From contig JAAPAO010000098.1 in the NCBI GenBank assembly GCA_013115145.1, positions 1 to 61,255 of the forward strand: DNA of 61,255 nucleotides. Reading direction: 5' to 3'. Shown here piece by piece: positions 33,961 through 44,402 of this stretch. The DNA comes from Perkinsus chesapeaki. Lineage: Eukaryota; Perkinsozoa; Perkinsida; Perkinsidae. Numbering within the stretch: position 1 is the stretch's first letter; every line of letters starts with the position of its first letter. Under the pieces are notes generated by a model. The model saw only the letters and a list, made by a program, of their open reading frames with translations. It was not told the origin of the DNA and ran no database searches. The translations under genes were made by a program, and so were the position numbers.

Positions 33961-35002
33961 TTACTCAGCCTTGGAATCGTGACCTCTCTTGGCCATACCT
34001 TCCTCAACAGCCTTCCTAATTACTCCAATCACCGACTCGGGATCGTTGGTCCTAGAAAATGAATTTCAAATAGAATACCACAAAGCGACCAACTCTACCT
34101 GAACACGGCACTTCCAGCAACAATAACATTGGCACCAGCGTCACCGGCTACCACGGACGTTGTGGAATTGAGGCCACCATCAACCGTGATGTCTGAAGGG
34201 GACTCGAATGCTACTTAAAAGAAGTTCTCAAAGCTACCTAGGGAATGACCGTATCGGTCACGAGCTTCCTCGACCTTCCCCATCATATCAGGCATGAACT
34301 TTTGGCCACCGAATCCAGGCTCGACGGTCATAACCTGAAATAAAAAATAGCAAGACGTAGAAAGGCGCTAAAATCTCACGAGAAGATCATCAATCATAAT
34401 CTCTTTGGCGTCATCTTTTCGTCCAATGTCAAGCACAGCCTGTACAGCGCTGAATGGCGTCTTCGGTTTAATAGCAATACCGACACGCATGCCTAAGGAT
34501 TAACAATGAAAGGCAAACAATGGTGAGAACGCAACCTACCGTGCGCGCGGATGGCCTGGCAAACCTTCACGCATTCCTCGTGATCCTTGACAGCTTCAAT
34601 ATGGAAATCAACCTATCGTGAAGGCATTACAGCGAGGAAAGGAGCCTTACTATCGCACCTGGTTGCAGCCACACTTCTTCAGGTCTTCGATCCATTCCAT
34701 GGGATTCGTCACCATTATGTGAGCGTCGAAAAACGGATGAGCATGGCCTGTCTGGGACTCTGAAAAATTGCAATATAAAAGTCGATATTTCCATCTATGT
34801 TACCTTGTTTCTTATAGTACTTATCGAGGCTCTCAACAACAGGGAAGCCGAACGACAGGTTCGGAACAAAGTGGCCGTCCATGAAATCTAGATGGAGCCA
34901 GTCTGCACCACCTTTAACGACCTCATCACAGTCCTTAGCGAGATTAGCAAAGTCAGCAGCGAGGACGCTGGGAGCAACAATAGCCTTGCAAGTTGATGAC
35001 AT
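33961..35002 (-). CDS. RPE: Ribulose-phosphate 3-epimerase
   Basis: Interconverts ribulose 5-phosphate and xylulose 5-phosphate in the pentose phosphate (or Calvin) pathway; a TIM barrel. Several short introns separate the exons. Exon 1 has [20 protein letters not shown] and the metal/substrate motif [18 protein letters not shown]. Later exons give [58 protein letters not shown], then [20 protein letters not shown] and the phosphate-binding [21 protein letters not shown]. The stop is TAA at 33961. The start at 35002 ([12 protein letters not shown]) suits a cytosolic enzyme; an ATG seven codons upstream (35023) adds MKRSFTK. There is no clear targeting peptide. Full length for the family. Confidence 0.96.
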
Positions 35003-36300
35003 TTTGGTAAATGATCTTTTCATACACTAATTTGAGGATCTAGCGACTGTGACAGAAATCACACAATAATGAGACAGTTAAGTCACATCGGAATGTCTAC
35101 GCCAAGATACGTCCGCTTAGCACTTCCTAGCGGACCGGAGAAGTTCGGTTTATGAGGTAATGGTTAAGAGCTTAGGATAATCATTGGGGTTTTGTTGACC
35201 AAACCGACTAAGATTGGCATTTCGGAATATTAGGAAAATGCTAGAATTGATAAGAGTTCAAGAATCAGCGCCAGCATGCGAAATTGGCCGGGATTGGACG
35301 GTGGTAGAAAGAGTTTGGAATAGACCATAAAGAGTCGGGCTATTATTGTTGGTATGCAGTTTATTATTACCTTGTAGTAGTAGCCTTCGCCGCCCTGTCA
35401 TCCTACTCGACGGATATAGCTAGAGGTGTCAGAAAGATACACCGTCCTGTGATAGTATGTAAAGACGCCACTGTTGGTCACAATTCGACATTTGATCCTA
35501 TCAAGTATACTAGCGAGATTGAGAAGGTCGTCTTTGAGGCTCTTGGGGAGAGTAATACCACTTCACACTAGCTAGGTTGGAGTCATTCCGAATTGATTCT
35601 ACCTTACATCTATTCCGGGTCGATTTTACCTTACATCTATTCCGGGTCGATTTTACCTTATCTATTCCGGGTCGATTTTACCTTATCTATTCCGGGTCGA
35701 TTTTACCTTAATAAATCTATTCCGGGTCGATTTTACCTTAATAAATCTATTCCAGGTCGATTTTACCTTAATGAACCTATTCCGGGTCGATTTTACCTTA
35801 ATGAACCTATTCCGGGTCGATTTTACCTTAATAAATCCATTCCGGTATATATTATTTATTATATAATATTATTTCACTTTGCTCAGTTTCGAATAGATTT
35901 AATCTTGTTAAATCATTCTCGAGTAGATTTCACCTTATTGAATAACTCAGTTTCGCATTGACTTTTCATCGTTAAATAAACCAGCCTAAAGTCCTAGTGT
36001 CGCATTCTGGAACCAATTGGCTGAACGTCGAGACTCTCTGACCAACCCATTACATGTCAAATGCTTTGTCTGCTCTTAAGGTAAGCCTTCGAGTCCCGGT
36101 ACCATATCACCGTATATTGACGGCAGCAGCCAAGTTGACTCCCTATTCGCATCTAGCTCATCATTGGCGACACTCAGCAGCAACGGCAGCAGTACAGTCA
36201 GGAACTGCCTTGGTGTTTATATACTTACCAGTCATCTGGAAGACCAAGAAGATAGAAAGATACTCTTGAAGGTCGAATGAGCACCTCTATTCGGCGCATC
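35003..36300. other. Intergenic with a minisatellite
   Basis: Apart from the 30-bp repeat (35593-35850) I see only short open stretches, for example near 36054-36120 ending at a GTAAGC donor, and YSHLAHHWRHSAATAAVQSG near 36145-36210. They could be exons of a plus-strand gene but match nothing I know. Confidence 0.35.
35593..35850. repeat. 30-bp minisatellite (with 24-27-bp variants)
   Basis: The unit is TATTCCGGGTCGATTTTACC plus TTAATAAATC, about nine copies. The first copies lack the AATAAAT part. The plus-strand ORF through it (IPGRFYLNKS repeats) is a by-product of the period being a multiple of three. Confidence 0.9.
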
Positions 36301-36307
36301 ATTTCAG

Positions 36308-36526
36308 ATAGTTTAGGTTGTCCGAGCTCCCGACTATGAAGTTGATACCATTACGGCCACCGCTGAGGTCTACCCGAAGTTGCTGACCGATCCTCGATGC
36401 ACGGTACCATGGTGCATTATCGATGTTATATGTGATGATTATGACTGTCATGATGATGTGGAGGATGATGACGATGAAGATGTGACGGCACCTGTGACAG
36501 CGTTTCATATACATGTATCGAGGTGA
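36308..36526 (+). CDS. Unidentified exon with acidic tail
   Basis: After a TTTAG acceptor the plus frame reads APDYEVDTITATAEVYPKLL, RCTVPWCIIDVICDD, then an Asp/Glu/Val run and a TGA at 36524-36526. It looks like coding sequence but no family is recognised and the 5' exons are not assigned. Confidence 0.22.
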
Positions 36527-37034
36527 TAGAGGGAGGGGCTTGGGTAGCTTTGAAGAAGGGGAAGAACACTCTTCAGGAAGTGCAAAGTATCAATAAAGCA
36601 CTGAGAAATCTTAGTCGGGTAATTCGTCTTTTTGGTTAGGATCTTTCAACTTTGGTGTGATCCATTAATGCTCCTCACTAATGGAATCTAGGTCAAATCC
36701 TCGCGAAAGGATACGCGCATTTCGAAACTGCTGGTAGGAAAGTCTATCTCGAAAGAGAATACAAAGTAACCAGACTTTGGCGGACTAGTGGAGACCGAAT
36801 TATTAGTTTGGTAGTCGACGGTATCTGCCTGAGCAGCGTTGTTTCTATGCAACGCGCGCTTCAATGACAGTCCCCAATGGAGACCCCCATGCGTTCGCGT
36901 AAACGCAAGTACCCCCATGCGGGTTCCGTAAAATCATTTTTGTTGTACGCAACTGTGAAATCGCCGTTGTGCCCATCTGTAAGTGTCATGCACTGCGATG
37001 GTACAAGTAAATTTTTCATGTGTTCTTCCACGGT

Positions 37035-37101
37035 AGGGGTAGAGCGGTTCAGTGTGTTTTCGGTATTACTCAATCCGCACAGGTTCGAATCCCAGTGCAG
37101 C
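37035..37101 (+). other. tRNA-like sequence forming the 3' part of an intron
   Basis: An A-box-like GGTAGAGCGGTTCAG is followed about 30 nt later by the B-box match GGTTCGAATCC and CCAGTGCAG. That AG serves as the acceptor for the kinase-like exon starting 37102. The spacing is tRNA-like; the cloverleaf is imperfect. Confidence 0.45.
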
Positions 37102-37474
37102 GTACCTATGTCTGATCTTCTGATGAAGTGGTGGTTCCATACATCAGCCTTGGCGGACATAGCCCAGCTATGTGAAGTATTCGGTGCTTTCCTGGCAGCC
37201 TTCCACCATGATTATCCCAATCTAAATCACGGCGATATGAACCCTTCAAACGTTCTCGTTGGCGCTGCTACTGCTGCTGCTGCTTCGAAATCGGAGATGG
37301 TAGTCACGTGGGTGGGCTTTGGATCAAAGCCTTGGATACGCCCGATTCCGTAGACGTTTTAGGAAGTCTGATTCGCTTTACATTCGCACGGCTACTTTAA
37401 TATGCAATATTTTTAACAACGATGAAGTGACCAATTTCGTTGTTGCTGAAGCTTCGAAGTAGTTCTTACTGTAA
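37102..37474 (+). CDS. Protein-kinase-like fold, fragment with HGDMNPSNVLV catalytic loop
   Basis: One exon reads ADIAQLCEVFGAFLAAFHHD then YPNLNHGDMNPSNVLV. HGD-x-x-x-x-N is the catalytic loop of Bud32/APH/lipopolysaccharide-kinase-type atypical kinases. A short Ala-rich insert follows, then SKEM-like residues and probably a small intron. The frame GLWIKALDTPDSVDVLGSLI (ending RFTFARLL-TAA) may be the C-terminal helix region. The metal-binding D-F-G is not obvious: GFG appears once out of frame. The N-lobe (VAIK/Glu) was not found, though an open frame at about 36691-36840 could encode part of it. The fragment could be a divergent kinase or a pseudogene. Confidence 0.35.
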
Positions 37475-38072
37475 GGTGGACTCAACGCTGGTCGAGTAGT
37501 GTGGAATATGAATATCGTATCAGTCCGAGAGGGACATCGAGCATTCGCAGAAGAATGCATCTCACCCATTTTTTTTCACCTGGGAAGATTTTTTTGGGGA
37601 AAAAATTAAATGAAAAATTTCATCATATCCTCTCAATGTTGTATTCCCATTCCATGCTCGAAAAAAGCGATTCCCCTTCGAGGAAGGCTGAAGCCCGGCG
37701 CCTATACTGAAATCTGGGCATGGTACATGAGTATTAGTGATGTACCATAGATGTCAACTTCAACGCTTAACCCATACGGTGCTACCGTACAAACGCTGGC
37801 CGAGCTGATCGGAATGAGTGACGAAACTGTAATGATACTATCATCATAGACTTTAATTTCAATCGATACAGTCATGCTATTTTGCAAGTCTAATGTTATT
37901 ATTCGTAAAATTCAATAAATTATATAAAGAGCAAACTTGCACAACGGTTTGGTTCACACTGTATGGGCCATTTAACGATTATTAATATTATTATAAGTAA
38001 TGTAATATCAGTAGTGATGCCTATCATTATTAGTGTAGATCTATCGAGTCGTTTTAGTGCCTTCTCTTTCTT
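37475..38072. other. Spacer, nothing firm
   Basis: A minus ORF at 37702-37887 begins MTVSIEIKVYDDSIITVSSL and could be a first exon, but there is no support beyond composition. Confidence 0.3.
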
Positions 38073-38285
38073 ATGCAGGCCCAATCGTCGAGTGTTGGAT
38101 ATGAATTTGTACTAGTAGATTGTGGAGGTATGGACACCGATGAAAGTTCGGGAGGATGGGCAGGTGATGCTGACACATTTAGAAGATCATTGAAGGAAAT
38201 GGGCATCTTGTATGGCAATCAATTTATCGCTTTAACGTGGGGATCATTTATGAAGGGATATCAGCAACAGCAGCAGCGACGTTAA
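38073..38285 (+). CDS. Orphan exon with Gln-rich end
   Basis: The open frame reads YEFVLVDCGGMDTDESSGGW, AGDADTFRRSLKEMGILYGN, QFIALTWGSFMKGYQQQQQ, then stop. It has coding-like composition and is not recognised. It lies upstream of the U-box exons on the same strand and may be their 5' exon, but a splice path was not established. Confidence 0.35.
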   Translation: MQAQSSSVGYEFVLVDCGGMDTDESSGGWAGDADTFRRSLKEMGILYGNQFIALTWGSFMKGYQQQQQRR

Positions 38286-38425
38286 TGCATGGTATGATGG
38301 TGACAAGCGGAAGCTGGTCACTGGGTTTACTCCTTGCAAGCGTTGTGTTATAAGTGCTACGTGATTCTACAAAGGACAGGAAATGTCGGATGGTCATAGT
38401 AGTATTCTTTTTAATGGGGCCGACA

Positions 38426-39412
38426 ATGAATGCAGATGATATGTTACTAGATGGGATGCTTTGTCCGATAAGTCAGCTGGTGATGAGGGATCCTGTCTGT
38501 AATAATAATAAGGGGATTTCGTTATACCACACTAGTGCATCTATAACGATCGTCCTCTGCTTCCTATGTCCCTTAACGATCTCCGAGGCTCCGTATGTTC
38601 CTGAGCAATCTCGAAGGGTCTATGATCTGGGTGTCAATAACTGCTCAACATACCAGAAAGTGTATGGTATGTCGAGCAGTAGAGTATATGACATCTACAT
38701 AAATATAGTTTTTCGACTGCTAGATTATTACAGTCTGTCAATCCAATCTCAACGTATCTTTCTCTACAGTAAATTCTACATAGTGCGCTTACGCTCCACT
38801 GTACCGATTTTAGCAATTAGGGATGTCTCATCTTGGGAGGGAATCACACGTTCACTTGGCACTCTCGAGTAGTGCTTGAAGTAGCTTGAAGGCTTAGCGC
38901 CGCCGCCGATGATGATACAAACGGGCGGTCGAGCTGGTGGACTTAAAACACTGTGCGTCTAATGAGGAATGCGTATTGCTGCCATTTGTAGACATGTGGT
39001 TGCAGATGAAATAAGTCTCCAAATTGGAGACTCCAATACGTGCAATGAATACGTACTTACTTTCGGAATTAGCATTCGTTCATTCACATATAGTAGGATG
39101 GTATACACCGTAGGTACAGTGGATGGTCATTCGTATGAGAGGTCAGCAATCGAAGCATGGTTTAATAATCAACATGCAGCTGGTTTAAGATACTCAAGTC
39201 CGATGACAGGGGAAGCATTGCCCACACCGACTCTTATACCTAATATCACTCTAAAACGTAATGGGTATCTTTGCGCACTAGAAATATTTCTGCTGCGGTC
39301 CTCAGGGGTAATTGATGATTTTTTGGATAAAAATCCGGAAGTTGAAAGGCTGATGGACTCGACTGCATCAGCGCCCCCAATGTACATGCAGGATGTAAAA
39401 CGGACTGGATAA
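38426..39412 (+). CDS. U-box domain protein (probable E3 ubiquitin ligase)
   Basis: The U-box is a RING-like fold that recruits E2 enzymes. The first recognised exon (to 38498) reads MLCPISQLVMRDPV. A 615-nt intron (38499-39113) follows. The next exon, from 39114, reads TVDGHSYERSAIEAWFNNQH, then SSPMTGEALPTPTLIPNITL, which completes the U-box with the conserved P-I-x-x-x-M-x-D-P-V, D-G-x-x-Y-E-R, I-x-x-W and L-x-P-N positions. After a second short intron, VIDDFLDKNPEVERLMDS leads to TAA at 39412. The part after the U-box is short, so any substrate-binding region must lie upstream, perhaps in the exon at 38073-38285. The start at 38426 is a guess. Confidence 0.82.
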
Positions 39413-39624
39413 TTTTGAGGCGCGTGAGAAATGTGTTTAGGCATTACCGGCAGCCGTAAGCAGTCACCCGGCCTCAGTATCATATCCTCATATCTCCCGG
39501 CGAACCAGTGGCTTTCTATACGGTAAGTTGGCAGAGTACTGGTAGATGCAAAAATTTGCGGAAAATCCCCAATGTGCGGCCTGGACCGAACCGCTTAGGC
39601 AGCCTTCGTTGGAGGGGAGTCTAG

Positions 39625-39921
39625 GTGTCCTCCGACCTTCTTTGGAGATCTCCTAACCTTTCAGATATGCGTACATTATCCTTTGCCGACGTCCCTCTAG
39701 GAAATCTAATTGAACTATATAACAATAAGAAGACTGCTAGGCGATGTGGGACATCAGTTTTAAATGATTGGTTGGAATCAGTAAGAGAAGGGGATATGAT
39801 TCAGTCTATTATGTTCAAATTTTGTGCCACAAATATTAATATACTACTTCAAAGCACTTTACGCACCGCTGCCAATTGGAGTTTTGGTAAAGCGTGCGCT
39901 TTGCTCGTAATGAGCGGCTGA
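39625..39921 (+). CDS. Orphan ORF, 98 codons
   Basis: The frame reads DMRTLSFADVPLGNLIELYN, NKKTARRCGTSVLNDWLESV, REGDMIQSIMFKF and onward. Coding-like, not recognised. There are plausible acceptors near 39859, so the real protein may leave this frame before 39921. An overlapping minus-strand frame (39859-40086) is also open; which strand is used is unclear. Confidence 0.3.
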   Translation: MSSDLLWRSPNLSDMRTLSFADVPLGNLIELYNNKKTARRCGTSVLNDWLESVREGDMIQSIMFKFCATNINILLQSTLRTAANWSFGKACALLVMSG

Positions 39922-40295
39922 TGTCTCCGGGGCCTTTCCCAACGAATCGATGGTAGCGAGACTGATTGTCTGAGCAGCACCGATACACGGAGTCTTCGGT
40001 CGATCCCGGTAGAATTGACAACGCAAATCAGGCGCTTTCGTAGAAAATACTCGTTCAACGATCATTTGCAGTATCGGGGCATCCATAATAGAACGAAGAG
40101 ATCATAGCAGGCTTTGATATCTACGGTTTAAGAACCCATAGGTGACCGAGAGTCTCTACGAGGAGGTCCCGCTGACTGGAGATTATTGAAGTACAGATTA
40201 TTTATTCCAGGAAAAACAGCATAATAAGTAGCCAAAAAGTACCGCTTTACCAGAATTGGATATCGCCAGAAAAAGATCTTTCGAACTACTCGCTC

Positions 40296-40502
40296 TCAAC
40301 AGTTACATCTGAACTGGTTGACGCATCTTGCGACAAGCTGATAGCAGTATCCGTAGTAGCAGTCGCACCAAGCATTCCCCTTGTTGCAATTCTCGTGGGC
40401 TTTCTGGGTACAGTACTGATCAGCTTTGGCTTGTCTACCGCCTCCTTCCGCTAACCAGACCATAATAGTCATCAAGATAAGGATCGGACGGAATACCATC
40501 AT
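40296..40502 (-). CDS. Small secreted 8-Cys peptide, paralogue A
   Basis: A single-exon gene of 68 codons. The start at 40502 (MMVFRPILILMTIMVWLAEG) gives a signal peptide; an upstream in-frame ATG at 40553 would bury it. The mature part has eight Cys spaced C-x7-C-x6-C-x-C-x4-C-x6-C-x5-C-x-C and ends at CNC-stop. It is clearly paralogous to 48731-48964: the signal region (TIMVWLAEG versus TIMIWSAEG), the Q-x-x-A/E-A spacer and the Cys frame all match. The disulfide-rich fold suggests a secreted defence, effector or inhibitor peptide; no function is established. GGTCACG lies about 65 bp upstream of the start, as in paralogue B. Confidence 0.75.
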   Translation of the reverse strand: MMVFRPILILMTIMVWLAEGGGRQAKADQYCTQKAHENCNKGNAWCDCYYGYCYQLVARCVNQFRCNC

Positions 40503-43500
40503 TAACGTTTGTCGATTGTTGGTATGGGTGACAGAGCCCGAATGCGACAGCAAAGGGTTTCACGCCGGTCACGTCTCGGTGGGTGACCTATTCTGGATCA
40601 GGTCTTCCGAGCGGCGGCGAGTGTCGGAAAATCGTGTGTATATCAGTTATACCATTCTGCCAGCTCGACGGCGCCGGTATGAGCGGAGGTTGCAACGCGA
40701 GACGAACCAAGGGCGTGTCGCACAAGGCGTCGAGCAGCAAATAAAGTGTTGTGTATGGCTGCTGCCTTGACAAGGGAGACACGTGATTTTCGCATTCTCA
40801 AGTCTGTAAAGTACAAGAGTAATTGATTGGAGATTGCTGACAATAACAGACAGCATTTGACGGTGCTAGTCGATAGTTGGTCTGTGCATTCCCACTTCAT
40901 GGGCTCCTGTCCGGACTAGATCAGTTCATGGAAAGGAGAGTTCAGCGGAGGCAGACTCTTACTAGCAGTACGTCAGCCCAAATCTAATCATGACTAATCA
41001 TAAAGCTTCAACGCTGCTACTACGAATCAGACCAACGGCTTAATATGGCATCTCACTTCAACGCGGTCAATTCCGAAGGAGATGGTATATGTACAAGCGC
41101 AGAGACAGCGCATTCGAGTTGTTTTGTCTTAGTGCGACGCTTGCGATCTTTTCAATTATTGGTATGTGAATTATTAGCATACCTTGGGCGGGCAGTAGAC
41201 TCCATATGATACGTAGCCCACGTACGCCAATGGTTCCCTGCACGCAGGGCCGGGGTGCGCTCCCTCGGGAACCCCTCACCTTGAACACCAGGAGGCTTGG
41301 TAGCCTAGTCTATAGGTTTTGGCAAAGCAGCCAGTCGGGCTCTAGGTGGGTCTTGACTGGCCACCACTGAACTCGGACTTGAAGGTTTCAGAATACAGAG
41401 CGTGGCTAATCTAATGCAGCTGTAACATTGCGGTTTATTTTTCTCGTCTCCAGATGTGCCCGTTCGACAGCACGCACAATACGATTGCTGTACAGTGATC
41501 GAATATAATCAGTCAACTGCAGGTGTGTGGTGAAGTTTCCTAAGGCTCAGCCAAGGCAGAGTAGAGTTGAATCTGATATCTCAAAAGACGTTGTTCAGCA
41601 CGGCCAAAAGCACGGATGAAAACGTCGTCCAGTTAACATACTTGAATAGTGTATCCGCCGCGTGATCGGTGTTTGAGCAAACCGCTCCGGCTTCATGGGA
41701 GATATTGTTGCACAACCTGTGCAAGTCTGAGCTACTCTCATTTCAGAGTTACTTCCATCATCCAGGAGCGCACAAGTTGTGCGGCACAACAGAAGGGACA
41801 CTTTTTGTGTCTTCTTCTTTAATCTCGTTCTGACGAAAGCCCAGAGTTCCTTCGCATACTGCACTGAACGGGTCAACAGTCGAGAAAGCTGTTACCTAGG
41901 AAATCCTCAAGTTTTGGGAACAAGACATCTCATTTTCAGGCTTACCGAACATTATGTAAAATCTGAACACATCATCCGGGGTGTGGTATGATAGCTCGCG
42001 CTCCTCTCGTACATTGATAAATGTCGTCATACCTCGTCCAGTGTTGCGTATGCATTCGCATGCTCGATATCTCGAGTCTCGCATTAACGACTGGATCTTC
42101 TAGACTTTCTAAGACTTCGAAGCAGAACATCAATGAAACTCATTTGGTTCTTGATAGTTATGCAAGTGGACCTAGTTTCAGCTACTCTTTTTCTCAGAAG
42201 ATTTTTCGCGCCGCCACAAGTGGCCACATTTTCGTGCCTTTTCAGATTGTGTTTTGTTCGTTTCCGTTGAGCATTAACGGTTATAATAGGAGTGTAGAAT
42301 ATCGCATCGACAAGACCATAACAGGATGGGGAGGTACCGCACTCCGTCACCAGTATGTCGCTCCGGTGACTACTCTCTCAACCTTCTGATTTGATTTCTT
42401 ACCAATTCTCTATTCGACATAGTTTTTCCATATCCTTCCTTTACCCTTTTACTCTTGGAATTGATTCCAGATCATTCTCTAAATTCTTCTTCATCCACCG
42501 TCATCGACCTTTCACCTTACCTCTCTGACAGACGCCGTTAATACTATTCGGTTTATCACCTGTGGATAACGTAGTTCGTCGGCCTATGCACCAGATGACA
42601 TGCGTCAGCTGGGCTCTTAAAAAGAATTGGAGGATCTTGTATAATATGCTATCGTGTTAAGTTATGTTCCCTTCGAAGTTTTGCTCTCACGCTCCTAAGG
42701 CTTTTCCGACTTGCCTTTATTCGGATTGTTGCCGCCGTTGCTGTTGTATCGTTGCAGCGATCCTATAGTGGACAAGCTTAGCATCTTACAAATGCGCGTA
42801 TGTCCTTTACCAGGGATCGAACCTGCGCCATATATTTGCCCGCTTCAGGCATTCACATCGGCGTTACACCAGATGACCCTAAGCTCCTCGCCAAGTCATC
42901 TAACTTGAGCACTTATCTCGAGGAGCATTCGTGGTAGGCTTCGACATTCCACGGCAGCAATCAATCCCTCGCTTGAAATATCTAGCCTGTTGTGAAATCT
43001 CGGTCTACTCCGTTTGGCCTCTGGTTGATATTCTGTCTAACTCAATGCCGATGCTCTATTGTTGGTATTATCCATTCTTGGTGGTGTCGTAACTGGCTCC
43101 CTCACCCACGTACGCGTTCATTATCATCCAGGCTTTTGGAATTTACTTTAGCCACATTATGTGATTGAACCAAAACTCGGAAGCCGGTGAGCCACGTGAC
43201 ATGATCGGCCCTTGGTGGCCTAGTACTCCACTACAGTTGTAGTAGTGAGGTTGCTGTGAGCAGTGACGCAGTATACAAGTTCGCAGCAGTGTTCATGGTT
43301 ATAAGATTGGTATTTGGAAATTGCTTCCAAGACGGCCTTCATTCTTAAGTGCTTCAGGTGGGTGGACTCCAGCGGTTGGTTACACATTCCCGATGAAGGC
43401 GCCAGTTTGTGCGGTTGGTCATCGGGTGACCTTAAGGCTGGAGACTTGGTAAGGTCCGCGGATCTTCCATCACCGTCAGTCTTCATCCGCAGGTAGCTTT

Positions 43501-44402
43501 AACCTGCCCAGAAGATGGCACGCTATGTGTTTACGTAAACGGTCGAAGAAAGGTCCAGGTAAGCCTGGTTGGCGTGAGATGGTCCTCTTTTACGGTCCAA
43601 ACGTCGGAAAGTTTGTTTCGGTCGGCGGTGATGGTTGTCGTACAAACTGCCGGGTACGGAAATGGTACAAGCTCTCGTCTTTGCCGATCTTTGTATAGCG
43701 TAAAATAGATTCTAGTTGATATACTGTATCTTGTCGAATGGAAGTATACTTTGTGAATCAGTAAAATACGATGTGTGTTACATATTGTTAAGAAGGCGCA
43801 ACATATAAACATATTACTATCGCCGTGCTCTGCACTGTCTCGTTAGGGATAGCGTAGTCGTCGTAAGGCAACAATTATGGGTTGGGCGCATAGTTAGTCA
43901 GAGAGGGTAGGGCAGTGTTATTAATGAATAAAATATCACGAGTAGAGAAAGCTAGCAATACGATGGTACGACAATTGTGGGATACACAGGAATTGTGTGA
44001 GTTATATAATGCGCCTCTCCTTGATGTAAATGTGCCAGCGCACTGAGCTTTGCACGTTGATATGGATCTGCAGTTCCTAGGCATCACTAGCCTTTGTAGC
44101 GCGTCCGGCCGGGGGGGGGTAATCAGAAGTCGCGCCACACATGATTGGCATGAGGATCAGAGACTCTCGGCTCATCTCCAGATGTGTCTCTCGTGGCTCA
44201 GGGCCGAGAAGCTCGGATACCGTCCGGCAAGAAATCTAAACCTCTTTATGGCTTCATCGCCCTTACAGGCAACGTGACGGAGGTGTCGCTGGTGGAGGGG
44301 TCTATGGCTCGAGACTATCTATGATTTCATAATCTACTGTTTGGTTCAATAACCTTTTTCTGGTGAGCTCTTTGCAGTTTTTGCCCTTTTAACCGAACGA
44401 TT
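40503..44402. other. Long stretch without a recognised gene
   Basis: Short ORFs occur on both strands (for example 42021-42389 +, 43220-43486 -, and about 43555-43698 + reading KPGWREMVLFYGPNVGKFVS) but none has family features. About 42811-42825 has, on the minus strand, a perfect tRNA T-arm CAGG-TTCGATC-CCTG with an A-box-like GGTGTAACGCCGATG about 35 nt before it. No acceptor stem could be closed. A run of nine G's occurs at about 44109. Confidence 0.4.

Noticed and set aside
35593-35961. 122-codon repetitive ORF
   Set aside because: It is translation of a 30-bp minisatellite with variants that break the unit; no signal peptide or non-repeat domain.
36552-36640. Kinesin-like phrase (TLQEVQSINKALRNLSRVI)
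   Set aside because: It resembles the INKSLxxLxxVI helix of kinesin motors, but no P-loop, switch II or LVDLAGSE segment was found nearby, so it may be chance or a relic.
42811-42870. Possible minus-strand tRNA gene
   Set aside because: It has a good T-arm and an A-box-like segment, but no acceptor or anticodon stem can be closed; kept only as a tRNA-like segment.
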